Part shown: one piece after another, positions 17,497-26,742 of the stretch
How positions within the stretch are numbered: position 1 is the first letter of the stretch
Layout: the number at the start of each line of letters is the position of its first letter
Assembly (NCBI RefSeq): GCF_015354735.1
Contig: NZ_JACEFJ010000002.1
Location: forward strand, 682,001-746,000
Origin: Pararhodonellum marinum
Lineage (GTDB): Bacteria; Bacteroidota; Bacteroidia; Cytophagales; Cyclobacteriaceae
DNA: 64,000 nucleotides
Direction: 5' to 3'
Position numbers and translations under genes: made by a program
The notes under the pieces: generated by a model
The model's input: the letters and a program-made list of their open reading frames with translations, nothing else
Told to the model about the DNA's origin: nothing
The model's database searches: none

Positions 17497-18474
17497 ATGT
17501 CACAACAAGCTTATGAGATCAATATCAATCCTGACTGGTTTAGAAAATACCTGGGTAGGATCGTGATAGGAGCACTCATATTGATCGGCCTTCTCACCTC
17601 CGTCAAAACGGTAGGTCCGGAAGAAGAGGGCGTCGTTGTCCAGCTTGGCCAGTACAGTCGTACTGTTCAGCCTGGTCTTAATTTTATTTTACCTTTCTGG
17701 GTAGAAAACATGCATAAAATACCTGTTCAGAGACAGCTCAAACAAGAATTTGGGTTTAGAACCGCTCAGCCAGGGCAGCGCTCTGAATATACCAAAACAG
17801 GGTATTATGATGAATCGACCATGCTGACCGGAGACCTCAATCTTACTGATGTAGAATGGGTAGTCCAATACCGAATCAGTGATTCTTATAAATACTTGTT
17901 TAAGGTTAGAAATGCGGATAAAACACTCAGAGACATGTCCGAAGCTGCCATGCGGAAAATCGTTGGAGACAGGACAGTCAATGAGGTGCTTACCGTAGGC
18001 AGGCAGGAGGTGGCTACAAGCGTAGAGGTGCTGCTCCAAAGGCTATGTGATGAATATGAAAATGGCATCAGAATCGATCAGGTGGTGCTCCAGGATGTCA
18101 ACCCACCCGAACCAGTCAAACCTTCTTTCAATGCTGTCAACCAGGCACAGCAGGAAAGGGAAACGCTGATCAATCAAGCCGAGGCCGACTACAACAGGGT
18201 CATTCCACGTGCAAGAGGTGAGGCAGAGGAAACCATTCAGCTGGCAGAAGCCTTTGCCCTCAACCGGGTCAACAGGGCCCAAGGTGAAGCCACCAGGTTC
18301 AATGCGCTTTTTGAAGAATATGTAAAAGCCCCTGAAGTCACCAAACAAAGGATTTATTTGGAAACAATGGAAAAAATCCTCCCCAACCTGGGCAATAAGA
18401 TCATAGTGGATGAAAAAGGGAACAACGTGCTTCCTCTTTTGAATATCGATAAGAAAACCGGAATACAGCCATGA
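17497..18474 (+). CDS. hflK: HflK, membrane regulator of FtsH protease
   Basis: The 325-residue product has one N-terminal membrane helix (about 20-40) and then an SPFH/band-7 domain starting VGPEEEGVVVQLGQYSRTVQPGLNFILPF. A helical C-terminus rich in Glu and Ala follows (NQAEADYNRVIPRARGEAEE). HflK and HflC form a cage around the FtsH protease and limit its access to membrane substrates. The stop overlaps the hflC start by four bases, which suggests translational coupling. The product starts MSQQAYEIN. The gene order hflK-hflC is the standard one. Confidence 0.92.
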   Translation: MSQQAYEININPDWFRKYLGRIVIGALILIGLLTSVKTVGPEEEGVVVQLGQYSRTVQPGLNFILPFWVENMHKIPVQRQLKQEFGFRTAQPGQRSEYTKTGYYDESTMLTGDLNLTDVEWVVQYRISDSYKYLFKVRNADKTLRDMSEAAMRKIVGDRTVNEVLTVGRQEVATSVEVLLQRLCDEYENGIRIDQVVLQDVNPPEPVKPSFNAVNQAQQERETLINQAEADYNRVIPRARGEAEETIQLAEAFALNRVNRAQGEATRFNALFEEYVKAPEVTKQRIYLETMEKILPNLGNKIIVDEKGNNVLPLLNIDKKTGIQP

Positions 18475-19409
18475 ATAGAAAAGCCATTACATTAATCATC
18501 ATAGCTGCGGTAGCCATGCTGCTGCTGAGCAACAGCATCTATGTGTTGGATGAAACCAAGCAGGCCATAGTCACCCAATTTGGTAAGCCAGTGGGTGAAC
18601 CGAGGACCCAACCCGGGTTGAATTACAAAGTGCCATTTTTGCACAAAGTACAGTTTTTCGAAAAACGCTATCTGGAATGGGACGGTGACAGAAACCAAGT
18701 GCCCACCAAAGACAAAAAGTTTATTTTTGTAGATACCTATGCCCGTTGGGAAATTACCAACCCCCTCCAGTTTTTCATCAGATTGCGTGACGAAAGGTCT
18801 GCCCAATCCAGGCTTGATGATATCTTGGATGGAGAAACCAGAAATGCCATTGCGAGCAATGACCTGTTGGATTTGGTGCGGTCTACCAACCGGGACCCTG
18901 AAATCACCGAGGATTTTATGGAAGAAATTGAAGTCTTGGAAGACATTTCAGTAGGACGCGCGGCCATTGAAAAAATCGTGCTTGAAAAAGCCAATGAGCG
19001 TACTTCTGACTTGGGGGTGAGGGTTTTGGATTTCAGATTCAAACGAATGAACTATGTGGATGAGGTCCGCGATAGGGTCTATGACAGGATGATCAGTGAG
19101 AGAAACAGGATTGCAGATCAGTTCAGATCAGAAGGTCAAGGCGAAGCCTTAAAGATCCAAGGTAACAAGGAAAAAGATTTGGCCTTGATACAATCTGAGG
19201 CTTTCAGAGATGCGGAAGAAATCAGGGGTCTCGCTGATGCAGAGGCCACAAGCATCTATGCTTCTGCTTACAACAGAAACCGACAAGCCGTGGATCTCTA
19301 CAAGTTTCTAAGGTCCATGGAAAGCTTTGAAAAATCTATGGATGAAAACACAAGCCTGATTTTAACCACGGACAGTGAGTTTTTCAGGTATCTTAAGAAG
19401 CTTAATTAA
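18471..19409 (+). CDS. hflC: HflC, membrane regulator of FtsH protease
   Basis: The 312-residue product has an N-terminal membrane helix (IIIAAVAMLLLSNSIYVLDET), then the SPFH domain (AIVTQFGKPVGEPRTQPGLNYKVPFLHKV, split here by eye). The C-terminal helix carries RSEGQGEALKIQGNKEKD and DAEATSIYASAYN, both typical of HflC. It partners with HflK around FtsH. ATG at 18471 overlaps the hflK stop (ATGA). A strong terminator follows at 19,425-19,463, closing a two-gene operon. Confidence 0.93.
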   Translation: MNRKAITLIIIAAVAMLLLSNSIYVLDETKQAIVTQFGKPVGEPRTQPGLNYKVPFLHKVQFFEKRYLEWDGDRNQVPTKDKKFIFVDTYARWEITNPLQFFIRLRDERSAQSRLDDILDGETRNAIASNDLLDLVRSTNRDPEITEDFMEEIEVLEDISVGRAAIEKIVLEKANERTSDLGVRVLDFRFKRMNYVDEVRDRVYDRMISERNRIADQFRSEGQGEALKIQGNKEKDLALIQSEAFRDAEEIRGLADAEATSIYASAYNRNRQAVDLYKFLRSMESFEKSMDENTSLILTTDSEFFRYLKKLN

Positions 19410-19424
19410 AAATTAAGTCAAATA

Positions 19425-19463
19425 AAAGCCTCCTCCGGATTTACCTAAATCCGGAGGAGGCTT
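19425..19463 (+). terminator. Strong terminator after hflKC
   Basis: The arms aaagcctcctccggattt and aaatccggaggaggcttt (18 bases each) pair perfectly around a 3-4 base loop, 15 bases after the hflC stop. The T-rich 3' flank is short (ctttatt). The hairpin is nearly symmetrical and could act on both strands. Confidence 0.8.
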
Positions 19464-19549
19464 TATTAAAAGTGGCTATTGGATTGAATTTTGAACCAAA
19501 ACTTATTCTCAGAGTTTCAATAGTAGAGAACCAAGAGCAAACTTTAGTC

Positions 19550-20017
19550 ATGAAAATAAAAATAGAAACCAAAGTAGACCAACCTTATCTCCAGGTGAAG
19601 GAAGGGTTTGACAAGGATCTCTTCAATAAGTTAAGTCCTCCTTTTCCCCCGGTTAAATTGTTGCGTTTTGACGGTTCTAGCAAAGGGGACATCGTAAGTC
19701 TGGAGCTGAACTTTATTTTTTTCAAACAGGTTTGGACCAGTGAAATCACCTATGATCGAACAGATGAAAATGAGTTCGTCTTTGTAGATGAGGGGATTAA
19801 GCTTCCTTTTTTCCTCAAAAGTTGGAAGCACAGACATCGATTGATCAATTTAGGATTAGGAACGGTCATCAGGGATGAAATCGAGTACAAAGCTCCTTTT
19901 AAACTACTTACCATTTTGCTTTACCCTGCCTTGTTTCTTCAGTTTTGGTACAGAAAGCCGATTTACAAAAAATACTTTTCTTTAAATCAGCATGCAAAGA
20001 TTGAGAAATTGGGTTAG
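19550..20017 (+). CDS. SRPBCC-fold ligand-binding protein
   Basis: The 155-residue product begins KIKIETKVDQPYLQVKEGFD and contains FNKLSPPFPPVKLLRFDGS and KSWKHRHRLINLG, a pattern typical of the START/polyketide-cyclase-like (SRPBCC) family found in Bacteroidota. The fold forms a hydrophobic pocket; the ligand is unknown. I chose ATG 19550. A GTG at 19472 would add residues just after the upstream terminator that do not fit the fold. Its stop overlaps the end of the convergent Fur-family gene by four bases. Confidence 0.75.
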   Translation: MKIKIETKVDQPYLQVKEGFDKDLFNKLSPPFPPVKLLRFDGSSKGDIVSLELNFIFFKQVWTSEITYDRTDENEFVFVDEGIKLPFFLKSWKHRHRLINLGLGTVIRDEIEYKAPFKLLTILLYPALFLQFWYRKPIYKKYFSLNQHAKIEKLG

Positions 20018-20484
20018 CCCAGCTTCAGGTTGACGCAATCATCAATTTGGCAATCCCCATAAAGCACCAAAGAGTGGCTGCTTATGGCGGATTGAAACTC
20101 AATGCCCATGGCCACTTTGATGGCGTTGATTCGCTCATCAGAAAATTCCCTGATTTTCCTGCATTGGTTGCAAACATGGTGGTCATGGTGTTTGTAGGTA
20201 AGGGCTTGTTCGTATAAGGCTACTTTGTCTTTGAACTGATGCTTGACAGCCAGGCCACAGGCTACTAAAAGGTCTAAGGTATTGTAAATGGTAGCCCTGC
20301 TGATGGTATATCCCTTGTTGCGCATCAGCAAAAACAATCCCTCTACATCAATGTGTTCGTCTTGTGGAAGTGCATATAACTCATCGATCACAGAATTCCT
20401 TTCAGGCGTTTTCCTGCTGCCTTGTCGGATAAGGAAGTTTTCAAAAATCTTTTTTGCTTTTTCTACCACTGGTTTTTCTGCCAT
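20014..20484 (-). CDS. Fur-family metal- or peroxide-responsive repressor
   Basis: The 156-residue protein has an N-terminal winged helix (KTPERNSVIDELYAL; GYTISRATIYNTLDLLVACGL). A C-terminal metal-binding dimer domain carries HHDHHVC, CNQC, and a GDC...DDC tail suited to a structural zinc site. Fur-family regulators bind DNA with iron, zinc or manganese, or sense peroxide (PerR). The subtype cannot be fixed by eye. No target gene is obvious next to it; the divergent gene is a protease. Confidence 0.88.
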   Translation of the reverse strand: MAEKPVVEKAKKIFENFLIRQGSRKTPERNSVIDELYALPQDEHIDVEGLFLLMRNKGYTISRATIYNTLDLLVACGLAVKHQFKDKVALYEQALTYKHHDHHVCNQCRKIREFSDERINAIKVAMGIEFQSAISSHSLVLYGDCQIDDCVNLKLG

Positions 20485-20716
20485 GCTTGTGTATTCTGAA
20501 GATTAAAGATGCCATAAAATTTTAGATTTTTCAAATTGGAAAGCCAAGACGGCCATCAATGTGAACAATTTGCTTTGATTCTAAATAAAGGGGGCTTGAA
20601 GGGGAATAATTGGCATAAAATCTATGTTATATTAGGATAGATTCAATACATAAAACAATTGAGGGCTGAATTTAATTCTTTATATTAACACAAGAAAGAG
20701 GAACCCAAATCAAACC

Positions 20717-21988
20717 ATGAACCCCAAATATATAGCCTTATATATCTTAATCTTTTTTATGTGCAGCCTAGGTGTAGAAGCACAAATTCCTGGATTTAAT
20801 ATCAAAAAAGACCGAAGATCAGTCACTATACCCTTTTTCGACTACAACAATCTGATCATCGTGCCAGTCTCGATCAATGGCGAAATGTCAGTCAATTTCA
20901 TCCTTGATACCGGAGTCAGGTCCAATATCCTGTTCAGCAAAACTCTCGGCGATGAAATCGGCCTTCAGTATACGCGGAAACTCAATCTCATGGGTGCCGA
21001 TGGTCAAACTGTGCTCACAGCATCAGTTTCCCCCAACAACACTTTGGATGTAGGGCCTGTGGTGGGAGAAATGCAACCCATGCTGGTTTTGGACGAGGAT
21101 TTTATGGAACTGGAAATGGTCATCGGCATTCCCATCATGGGGGTCATCGGCTATGAGTTTTTCAAGTTTAATCCCGTAAAAATTGATTATGATTTAAAGA
21201 CCCTAACATTCTACCGGTCCTCTGCCATGAAATGGAGGCCGTTGGGTTATCGCAAAACTGATTTGGTGATAGAAAACAGCAAGCCTTACCTAAGGGCCTC
21301 TTTGGATCAGATTCAAGGCCCGGACCTAAACCTAAAGCTGCTTATTGACACCGGGGCCAATCATGGCCTGTTGCTGAACAGGGAAACCACAGATGATATC
21401 AAATTACCACCTAAAGTAATGGAAAGTGAGTTGGGGAGATCCTTGGGAGGTGACCTTTTTGGATTTATCGGAAGGGTCAATAAAGTAAAAATAGGTGGGA
21501 TTAAATTCAAAGAGGTCATAACCTCCTATCCCGAGATCACCGAGTTTTCTTTTATCATCCAGGAAAGTGGGAGACAAGGAAGCATAGGAACAGATTTGAT
21601 CAGTAGAACCAAGGTAATTCTGGATTACCAAAGAAACAGAATGCTCTTTAAAAAAGGACAGGATTTTGGGCGTCCCTTTGAGTTTGACATGAGTGGGGTA
21701 AGCATCAGGATGCTGCCTACGGACGAAAAGAGATTCTACTTATCGGAGGTGAGAGATGGATCGCCAGCGTATGAAAATGGGCTGAGGACATTTGATGAAA
21801 TATTGGCAGTCAATAAAATCCCCATTGATTTTTGGGAACTTTCAGAGGTCAACAAAATTTTAAGATCCCGAGAAGGAAGGGTAATCCGCCTGGATGTGAT
21901 CAGGAGAAAGGAAGAATCTGAAGCGGGCGAAACAGTGGTTGTTGAGCAGATTATTGAGGCTACTTTTGAGCTAAAAAGGCAGATTTGA
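20717..21988 (+). CDS. Secreted aspartyl protease with two DTG motifs and a C-terminal PDZ domain
   Basis: The 423-residue product has a signal peptide ending VEAQ. Two retropepsin-like halves follow, each with a catalytic motif: FILDTGVRSN (Asp64) and LLIDTGANHG (Asp211). The C-terminal part (about 330-415, with GSPAYENGLRTFDEILAVN) is a PDZ domain that probably binds protein C-termini. Having both aspartates in one chain suggests that it works as a single-chain enzyme. It probably acts in the periplasm. It is transcribed divergently from the Fur-family gene. Confidence 0.82.
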   Translation: MNPKYIALYILIFFMCSLGVEAQIPGFNIKKDRRSVTIPFFDYNNLIIVPVSINGEMSVNFILDTGVRSNILFSKTLGDEIGLQYTRKLNLMGADGQTVLTASVSPNNTLDVGPVVGEMQPMLVLDEDFMELEMVIGIPIMGVIGYEFFKFNPVKIDYDLKTLTFYRSSAMKWRPLGYRKTDLVIENSKPYLRASLDQIQGPDLNLKLLIDTGANHGLLLNRETTDDIKLPPKVMESELGRSLGGDLFGFIGRVNKVKIGGIKFKEVITSYPEITEFSFIIQESGRQGSIGTDLISRTKVILDYQRNRMLFKKGQDFGRPFEFDMSGVSIRMLPTDEKRFYLSEVRDGSPAYENGLRTFDEILAVNKIPIDFWELSEVNKILRSREGRVIRLDVIRRKEESEAGETVVVEQIIEATFELKRQI

Positions 21989-21990
21989 TC

Positions 21991-22026
21991 AAAACCGGCG
22001 CAAAAATTAGGCTTTTTCGGTTTTTT
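21991..22026 (+). terminator. Possible terminator after the aspartyl protease gene
   Basis: The arms aaaaccg (21,991-21,997) and cggtttt (22,018-22,024) pair around a 20-base loop and continue into T's, starting three bases after the stop codon. The long loop makes this a moderate call. Confidence 0.4.
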
Positions 22027-22191
22027 CAGCGGCTTAGATCCAAAATTTGGCTAAAATCATTTTTTTTACGAAACTATTGGGTAAAAATTCTAAACATTTT
22101 TCAATCATTTAGTTTATTTAAAAGTACAATTTGTTGTAATTTAGGATTATCCATCAATTTTTTTTTACTATATTGTTAAGAAGCCAAAGTT

Positions 22192-25100
22192 ATGGTTAAA
22201 CATTTTAACACTTACTTTAATAACTTATTACTTACTTTAAACAGACTTAGCGATCAGAGGTATGAATTGCTGTACGTTTCCTCTGACATTCGCAAGTTTT
22301 TAGGTAAGTCGGAAAAATTTTATAAGGAATCCTTTTTCGAAAAAATATTACCCACAGTTACCCGGCCGCTTTATGAATCACTCTTTTATCTTATGGGAGA
22401 AGGGGAAAAAGTGGGCGCTCCCCTTGTCATAGATCGCCATATTTTTCAAATGGTCCAAATCGAAGGATATACCATAGCCCAGGATGATCAAAACTACCTG
22501 GTCAATATCCTTATTTCCTCTGTTTCCAAAGAAGAAGAATCCAAACTTTGTTGGCTATACCACATCCGTAAAGGGCTGATATTTAATAGCTCAGATAACC
22601 ATATCAAGGAAAACTTCAAACATGTTTCTCAGCTCAAACAATACCTGATAGAACGCTTTAAATTCCTTGAAGAAGAACAATTGGATGATTTTTTAAAAGA
22701 CAGCGAAGTCAAGGAGTTTCCTTTATTTGAAAAGTATTTGGTGCTGAGAAAGGAGATCATCAACAATGGATATGTACTGTTGGCAATGACTTATGTGTCC
22801 CAGCCTGAAATTTTTTCCGGTGACAGGGAGGTATTGATTAAGGAACAATCAGGGGCCATGTTTTACGAGCATGAATTAGGCAGTAACCTGATGCATTGGT
22901 CAGGTGCAATCCAACAGGTACTTGGCTATAAAGCCGCGGATTGGAAGGTGTCCACATTAGAAGACTGGAAGGCCTTGATTCATCCTTTGGATTTGGACCA
23001 ATTTTTACTGGGTGGAGGCAAGGACATTTCAGAAAGGTTGACCTTTGATACCACCTATAGGTTAAGGCACAAAAGCGGACATTACATCTATGTCCAGGAC
23101 ATGGCCAGAATATATCAACAACCAGACATGATTTTACCCTTGGTCATGGGAACCATCAAAGATGTTTCCAGGATAAAGGCAGTTGAGGAAGATTTATATG
23201 AAAATCAATCCAAATTACAGGAATTGACGAAAGTAGTTCCCGGTATGGTGTATATGTTGAAAAAATTACCGGACCAGACCGAGCAGTTCTTATTTGTAAG
23301 CGATGGTTCGAAAAGTCTTTTTGAACTCAATCCCAACGAGCTGATTGAACATTCAGATCTCATTCTGAAAATGATGCTCAAAGAAGATGTTTCACATTAC
23401 CTGAGTGCCAGTAAGCTTGCCACCGAAAAAAATGAAAAATTTGAAAACTATTTTAGGGTAAAAACTCCGTCTGGTGAGATCAAATGGATCTATGGAGCCT
23501 CTAACCGGCTCAACCAATACAAGCGTGATTCGATCTGGACCGGTTTTTTTGTAGACGTTTCCTATACCAAAGAAAAAGAAGAAGAAGCGCAGGAGCATTT
23601 TTTGAAATACAAGAGCATCTTTGACAATAATCCTCAAAGCATCGTTCATTTCAACAGGGAAGGTATTGTATTGGATGTGAATGCCACATTTTTGAAGAAA
23701 ATTGGCATTCCTGATGAAAACCTTATTTTGGGAAATAATTTTCTTGAGCTTTTGGGGGATCATCCGGTTATGGAGGCTGTGCAGAAATGCTTTGCGACTG
23801 GATTCGGGTTTTATGAAGGACCGTATACCACTTTTTTCAGTAAAAAAAGTTTTTTTGTCAGGGTAACCTTTTCGGCGATGAATGATAATTCAACCTTCCA
23901 AGCCATAGCTGAAGACATTACTGAGGAGTATTTTGTGCAAAGTCTGCTGAATAAAATTTCAGAAAAATCCGCCAAATTCCATGACCAGGATTTCTTCAAT
24001 GAGTTGGTAAAGCTCCTATCCAAAAACATGCAAATACCCATGTGTTTCATTGGGCGCTTTGACGCACACAAGAAAACCATCAAAACCATTTCCTTTGTTT
24101 CCAATGGGGAATTGGTGCCCGAGGTGGAATTTCCGGTAAGGGACTCTCCCTTTGAAATGCTGCTGCATGAGTCACAGTTCAACGTACAGAATATCCCATA
24201 CAATGCCTGGAGGTTATTCCCAAAACCGGACTTTTTGCATGATTCAGAAATTGAGTCCGTCGTTTCTGTGACTTTCAGGGATAGGAGAGGAAAAAAAATC
24301 GGTCTTCTGGCCTTGATGAACAAAAAAACCATGCCATTGGAAACTAGCCTTACGCCACTGATGCGCATCATTGGGGATCGTGTAGGTGCGGAATTGCAAA
24401 GGATGATTTTTGAGCAGGATTTGGTCAATTCTGAGCAGTTGTTTCGAAGTATTGCGGAAAATTTCCCTAATGGGACTGTGGATGTTTTGGATAAGAATCT
24501 CCGCTACATCTATACAGATGGAAGGGAATATGCCAAGCTGAAGATTGATGGTCAAAAGTTTATAGGCACAAAGCACTTGGATAAATATTCGGCTGAGGTG
24601 ACAAAAGTGGCAAAATCTCAGCTTCGAAAACTGCTTAAAGGGGAATCAGTACAGTATGAGATTGAGTTTATGGGGTACAATTACCTCAACAGTGGGGTTC
24701 CTTTGTTAAACCAAAAAGGGGAAATTGAAAGGTTTCTGATAGTGACCCAAAACATCACCGATACCAAGAAAGCAGGAGTGGAACGGGAAAAGCTGATAGC
24801 TGACCTCAAACATCAAAACGAGGAAATGCAACGGTTTACTTATATCGTCTCCCATAATCTTCGGGCCCCCATTGTCAACATCACTTCGCTAATAGATTTG
24901 TATAACTACCAATATCCTGCCGATCATGAAAATGAGGAGGTGATGGAAAACCTTAGGATATCTACTACTCTGCTCAATGAAACCTTGCAGGACCTGATAG
25001 AAGTGGTTTCTGTGAAAAAGGAGAAGATACCCAAGGTGGAACGATTGGAGTTTCGAACCATACTTTCTAACATAGAAATCAGTCTTAAGAAACAAATCAA

Positions 25101-25515
25101 TGATGCCAGGGTAACCATCATCAAAGATTTCGAATCCGCCCCCTATATCAACTACATTCATGCCCATTTGGATAATTTTTTCCTTAACTTCATGACCAAC
25201 GCCATCAAGTACAAACATCCTGAACGGGATCCTGTAATCCACATCAGGACTTCAAGGAAAAGAGGCTTTACGGTTATAGAGTTTCAAGACAACGGCATTG
25301 GCATCGATATGGAGAAATTTGGAGGGCGGCTTTTTGGCCTTTACCAGCGATTTCATTCGCATGTGGAGGGCAAAGGCTTGGGTCTCTATCTCGTAAACGA
25401 GCAGATCCGCAGTAATGGGGGAAGGATGGAAGTGGTCAGTGAGGTTGATAAAGGGACTAAATTTGTGGTTTATCTCAAGCAGATGAAAGTTACCATACCC
25501 TCAAAAGTGCACTAA
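22192..25515 (+). CDS. Multi-PAS/GAF sensor histidine kinase
   Basis: The 1,107-residue protein has no clear membrane helix, so it is likely cytoplasmic. An N-terminal region of unclear fold is followed by PAS domains at about 222-330, 340-460 and 468-580. A GAF domain (about 590-740) and a further PAS (about 745-860) come next. The kinase core has the phospho-accepting His888 in IVSHNLRAPIVN. The ATPase domain carries NFMTNAIKYKHPE, FQDNGIGI and GKGLGLYLV. It ends without a receiver domain, and no response regulator gene is next to it. It probably phosphorylates a partner encoded elsewhere. The signal sensed is unknown. Confidence 0.9.
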   Translation: MVKHFNTYFNNLLLTLNRLSDQRYELLYVSSDIRKFLGKSEKFYKESFFEKILPTVTRPLYESLFYLMGEGEKVGAPLVIDRHIFQMVQIEGYTIAQDDQNYLVNILISSVSKEEESKLCWLYHIRKGLIFNSSDNHIKENFKHVSQLKQYLIERFKFLEEEQLDDFLKDSEVKEFPLFEKYLVLRKEIINNGYVLLAMTYVSQPEIFSGDREVLIKEQSGAMFYEHELGSNLMHWSGAIQQVLGYKAADWKVSTLEDWKALIHPLDLDQFLLGGGKDISERLTFDTTYRLRHKSGHYIYVQDMARIYQQPDMILPLVMGTIKDVSRIKAVEEDLYENQSKLQELTKVVPGMVYMLKKLPDQTEQFLFVSDGSKSLFELNPNELIEHSDLILKMMLKEDVSHYLSASKLATEKNEKFENYFRVKTPSGEIKWIYGASNRLNQYKRDSIWTGFFVDVSYTKEKEEEAQEHFLKYKSIFDNNPQSIVHFNREGIVLDVNATFLKKIGIPDENLILGNNFLELLGDHPVMEAVQKCFATGFGFYEGPYTTFFSKKSFFVRVTFSAMNDNSTFQAIAEDITEEYFVQSLLNKISEKSAKFHDQDFFNELVKLLSKNMQIPMCFIGRFDAHKKTIKTISFVSNGELVPEVEFPVRDSPFEMLLHESQFNVQNIPYNAWRLFPKPDFLHDSEIESVVSVTFRDRRGKKIGLLALMNKKTMPLETSLTPLMRIIGDRVGAELQRMIFEQDLVNSEQLFRSIAENFPNGTVDVLDKNLRYIYTDGREYAKLKIDGQKFIGTKHLDKYSAEVTKVAKSQLRKLLKGESVQYEIEFMGYNYLNSGVPLLNQKGEIERFLIVTQNITDTKKAGVEREKLIADLKHQNEEMQRFTYIVSHNLRAPIVNITSLIDLYNYQYPADHENEEVMENLRISTTLLNETLQDLIEVVSVKKEKIPKVERLEFRTILSNIEISLKKQINDARVTIIKDFESAPYINYIHAHLDNFFLNFMTNAIKYKHPERDPVIHIRTSRKRGFTVIEFQDNGIGIDMEKFGGRLFGLYQRFHSHVEGKGLGLYLVNEQIRSNGGRMEVVSEVDKGTKFVVYLKQMKVTIPSKVH

Positions 25516-25606
25516 GGCACATTTTCACAATTAATTCTTAAAATATAAAATGGCATAAAATTAGATTTTGCATTCATTTTGCTATTTTTAAATAAAAAAC
25601 ATATCC

Positions 25607-26197
25607 ATGAAAAAAGCACTTATTCCTATCATCATCATTGCAATAGTAGGGATTTTCATCTACACCAAAGCAGTAGGGGTGTACAATTCATTTGTTCAAA
25701 CGGAAGAGACCATCAATGGACAGTGGGCTGAGGTAGAAACCCAATACCAGAGAAGGGCGGATTTGATTCCTAATTTGGTGAGCACAGTGAGGGGTTATGC
25801 TGATTTCGAGAGGGAAACCTTAGAAGGTGTGATCAATGCCAGGGCTAAAGCAACCTCTGTCAATGTAGATGCGAATAACCTGACACCGGAAAACCTGGCG
25901 CAATACCAGGAAGCCCAAGATCAGTTGAGTGGTGCACTAAGTCGGCTTTTGGTTACTGTAGAGCGCTATCCTGATCTGAAGGCCAACCAGAACTTTCTCG
26001 AATTACAGGCACAACTCGAAGGGACCGAAAACAGGATTGCTGTAGCTAGAAGAAATTTCAACCAATCGGTACAAGCCTTCAATTCCAATCTAAGGACTTT
26101 CCCAAACAATCTTTTTGCTGGTTGGTATGGTTTTGAGGCCAAGGGGTACTTTGAATCTGCTCCGGGAGCAGAAACTGCTCCACAAGTACAGTTTTGA
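25607..26197 (+). CDS. lemA: LemA family protein
   Basis: The 196-residue protein has an N-terminal membrane anchor (about 5-22). The LemA helical domain follows, with YNSFVQTEETINGQWAEVE, QYQRRADLIPNLVSTVRGYA and the C-terminal NQSVQAFNSNLRTFPNNLFAG. LemA proteins are exported, helical and of uncertain function. They are commonly found beside TPM-domain genes, as here. It is the first gene of a lemA-TPM-TPM array; the next gene begins 110 bases later. Confidence 0.93.
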   Translation: MKKALIPIIIIAIVGIFIYTKAVGVYNSFVQTEETINGQWAEVETQYQRRADLIPNLVSTVRGYADFERETLEGVINARAKATSVNVDANNLTPENLAQYQEAQDQLSGALSRLLVTVERYPDLKANQNFLELQAQLEGTENRIAVARRNFNQSVQAFNSNLRTFPNNLFAGWYGFEAKGYFESAPGAETAPQVQF

Positions 26198-26306
26198 TAT
26201 CCCAAGTGATCTCAACTTTTCATTAGAAAAGGGAATCAATTGGCTAAAAATTGGGTTTTCTCATTTCGGTGAAACCATGTGTACTGCTATTGAAAACGAC
26301 TAATTA

Positions 26307-26741
26307 ATGGCCATAGGATTATTTTCCAAAGAAGAAAGAAATAGGATCGTGGAAGCCATTAAAGTGGCTGAGTTGAAAACTTCCGGAGAAATCCAGGTAC
26401 ATCTAGAACGTCACTGCAAAGGGGATGTACTTGATCGTGCCGCTGAAGTTTTTGAAATGCTGAAAATGCACCAAACAAAAAAAAGGAATGGTGTATTGTT
26501 TTATCTGGCAGTGGAAGACCACAAACTGGCTATTTTAGGGGATATAGGAATCAATCAGACAGTGCCTGACGATTTTTGGGAAAACATCAAAAACACCATG
26601 ATCAAACATTTTAAAGAAGGGGAATATACCAAAGGGCTCACTACGGGAATCAAATTGGCCGGTGAGCAACTTAGCCAGCATTTTCCCTTTGAAGACGTGG
26701 ACAATATCAATGAATTACCGGATGAGATATCCTTTGGATGA
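26307..26741 (+). CDS. TPM-domain protein (soluble)
   Basis: The 144-residue product begins FSKEERNRIVEAIKVAELKTSGEI and contains KRNGVLFYLAVEDHKLAILGD and GEYTKGLTTGIKLAGEQL, the TPM (TLP18.3/Psb32/MOLO-1) pattern. Unlike its downstream neighbour it has no signal peptide or membrane helix. The molecular role is uncertain. Its stop is followed by the next ATG after one base, so the two are almost certainly co-translated. Confidence 0.85.
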   Translation: MAIGLFSKEERNRIVEAIKVAELKTSGEIQVHLERHCKGDVLDRAAEVFEMLKMHQTKKRNGVLFYLAVEDHKLAILGDIGINQTVPDDFWENIKNTMIKHFKEGEYTKGLTTGIKLAGEQLSQHFPFEDVDNINELPDEISFG

Positions 26742-26742
26742 G

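Noticed and set aside
21985-22179. 64-codon open frame between the aspartyl protease and the kinase
   Set aside because: Its composition is dominated by Phe, Leu and Lys from AT-rich DNA, it overlaps a probable terminator, and it has no homology I recognise.
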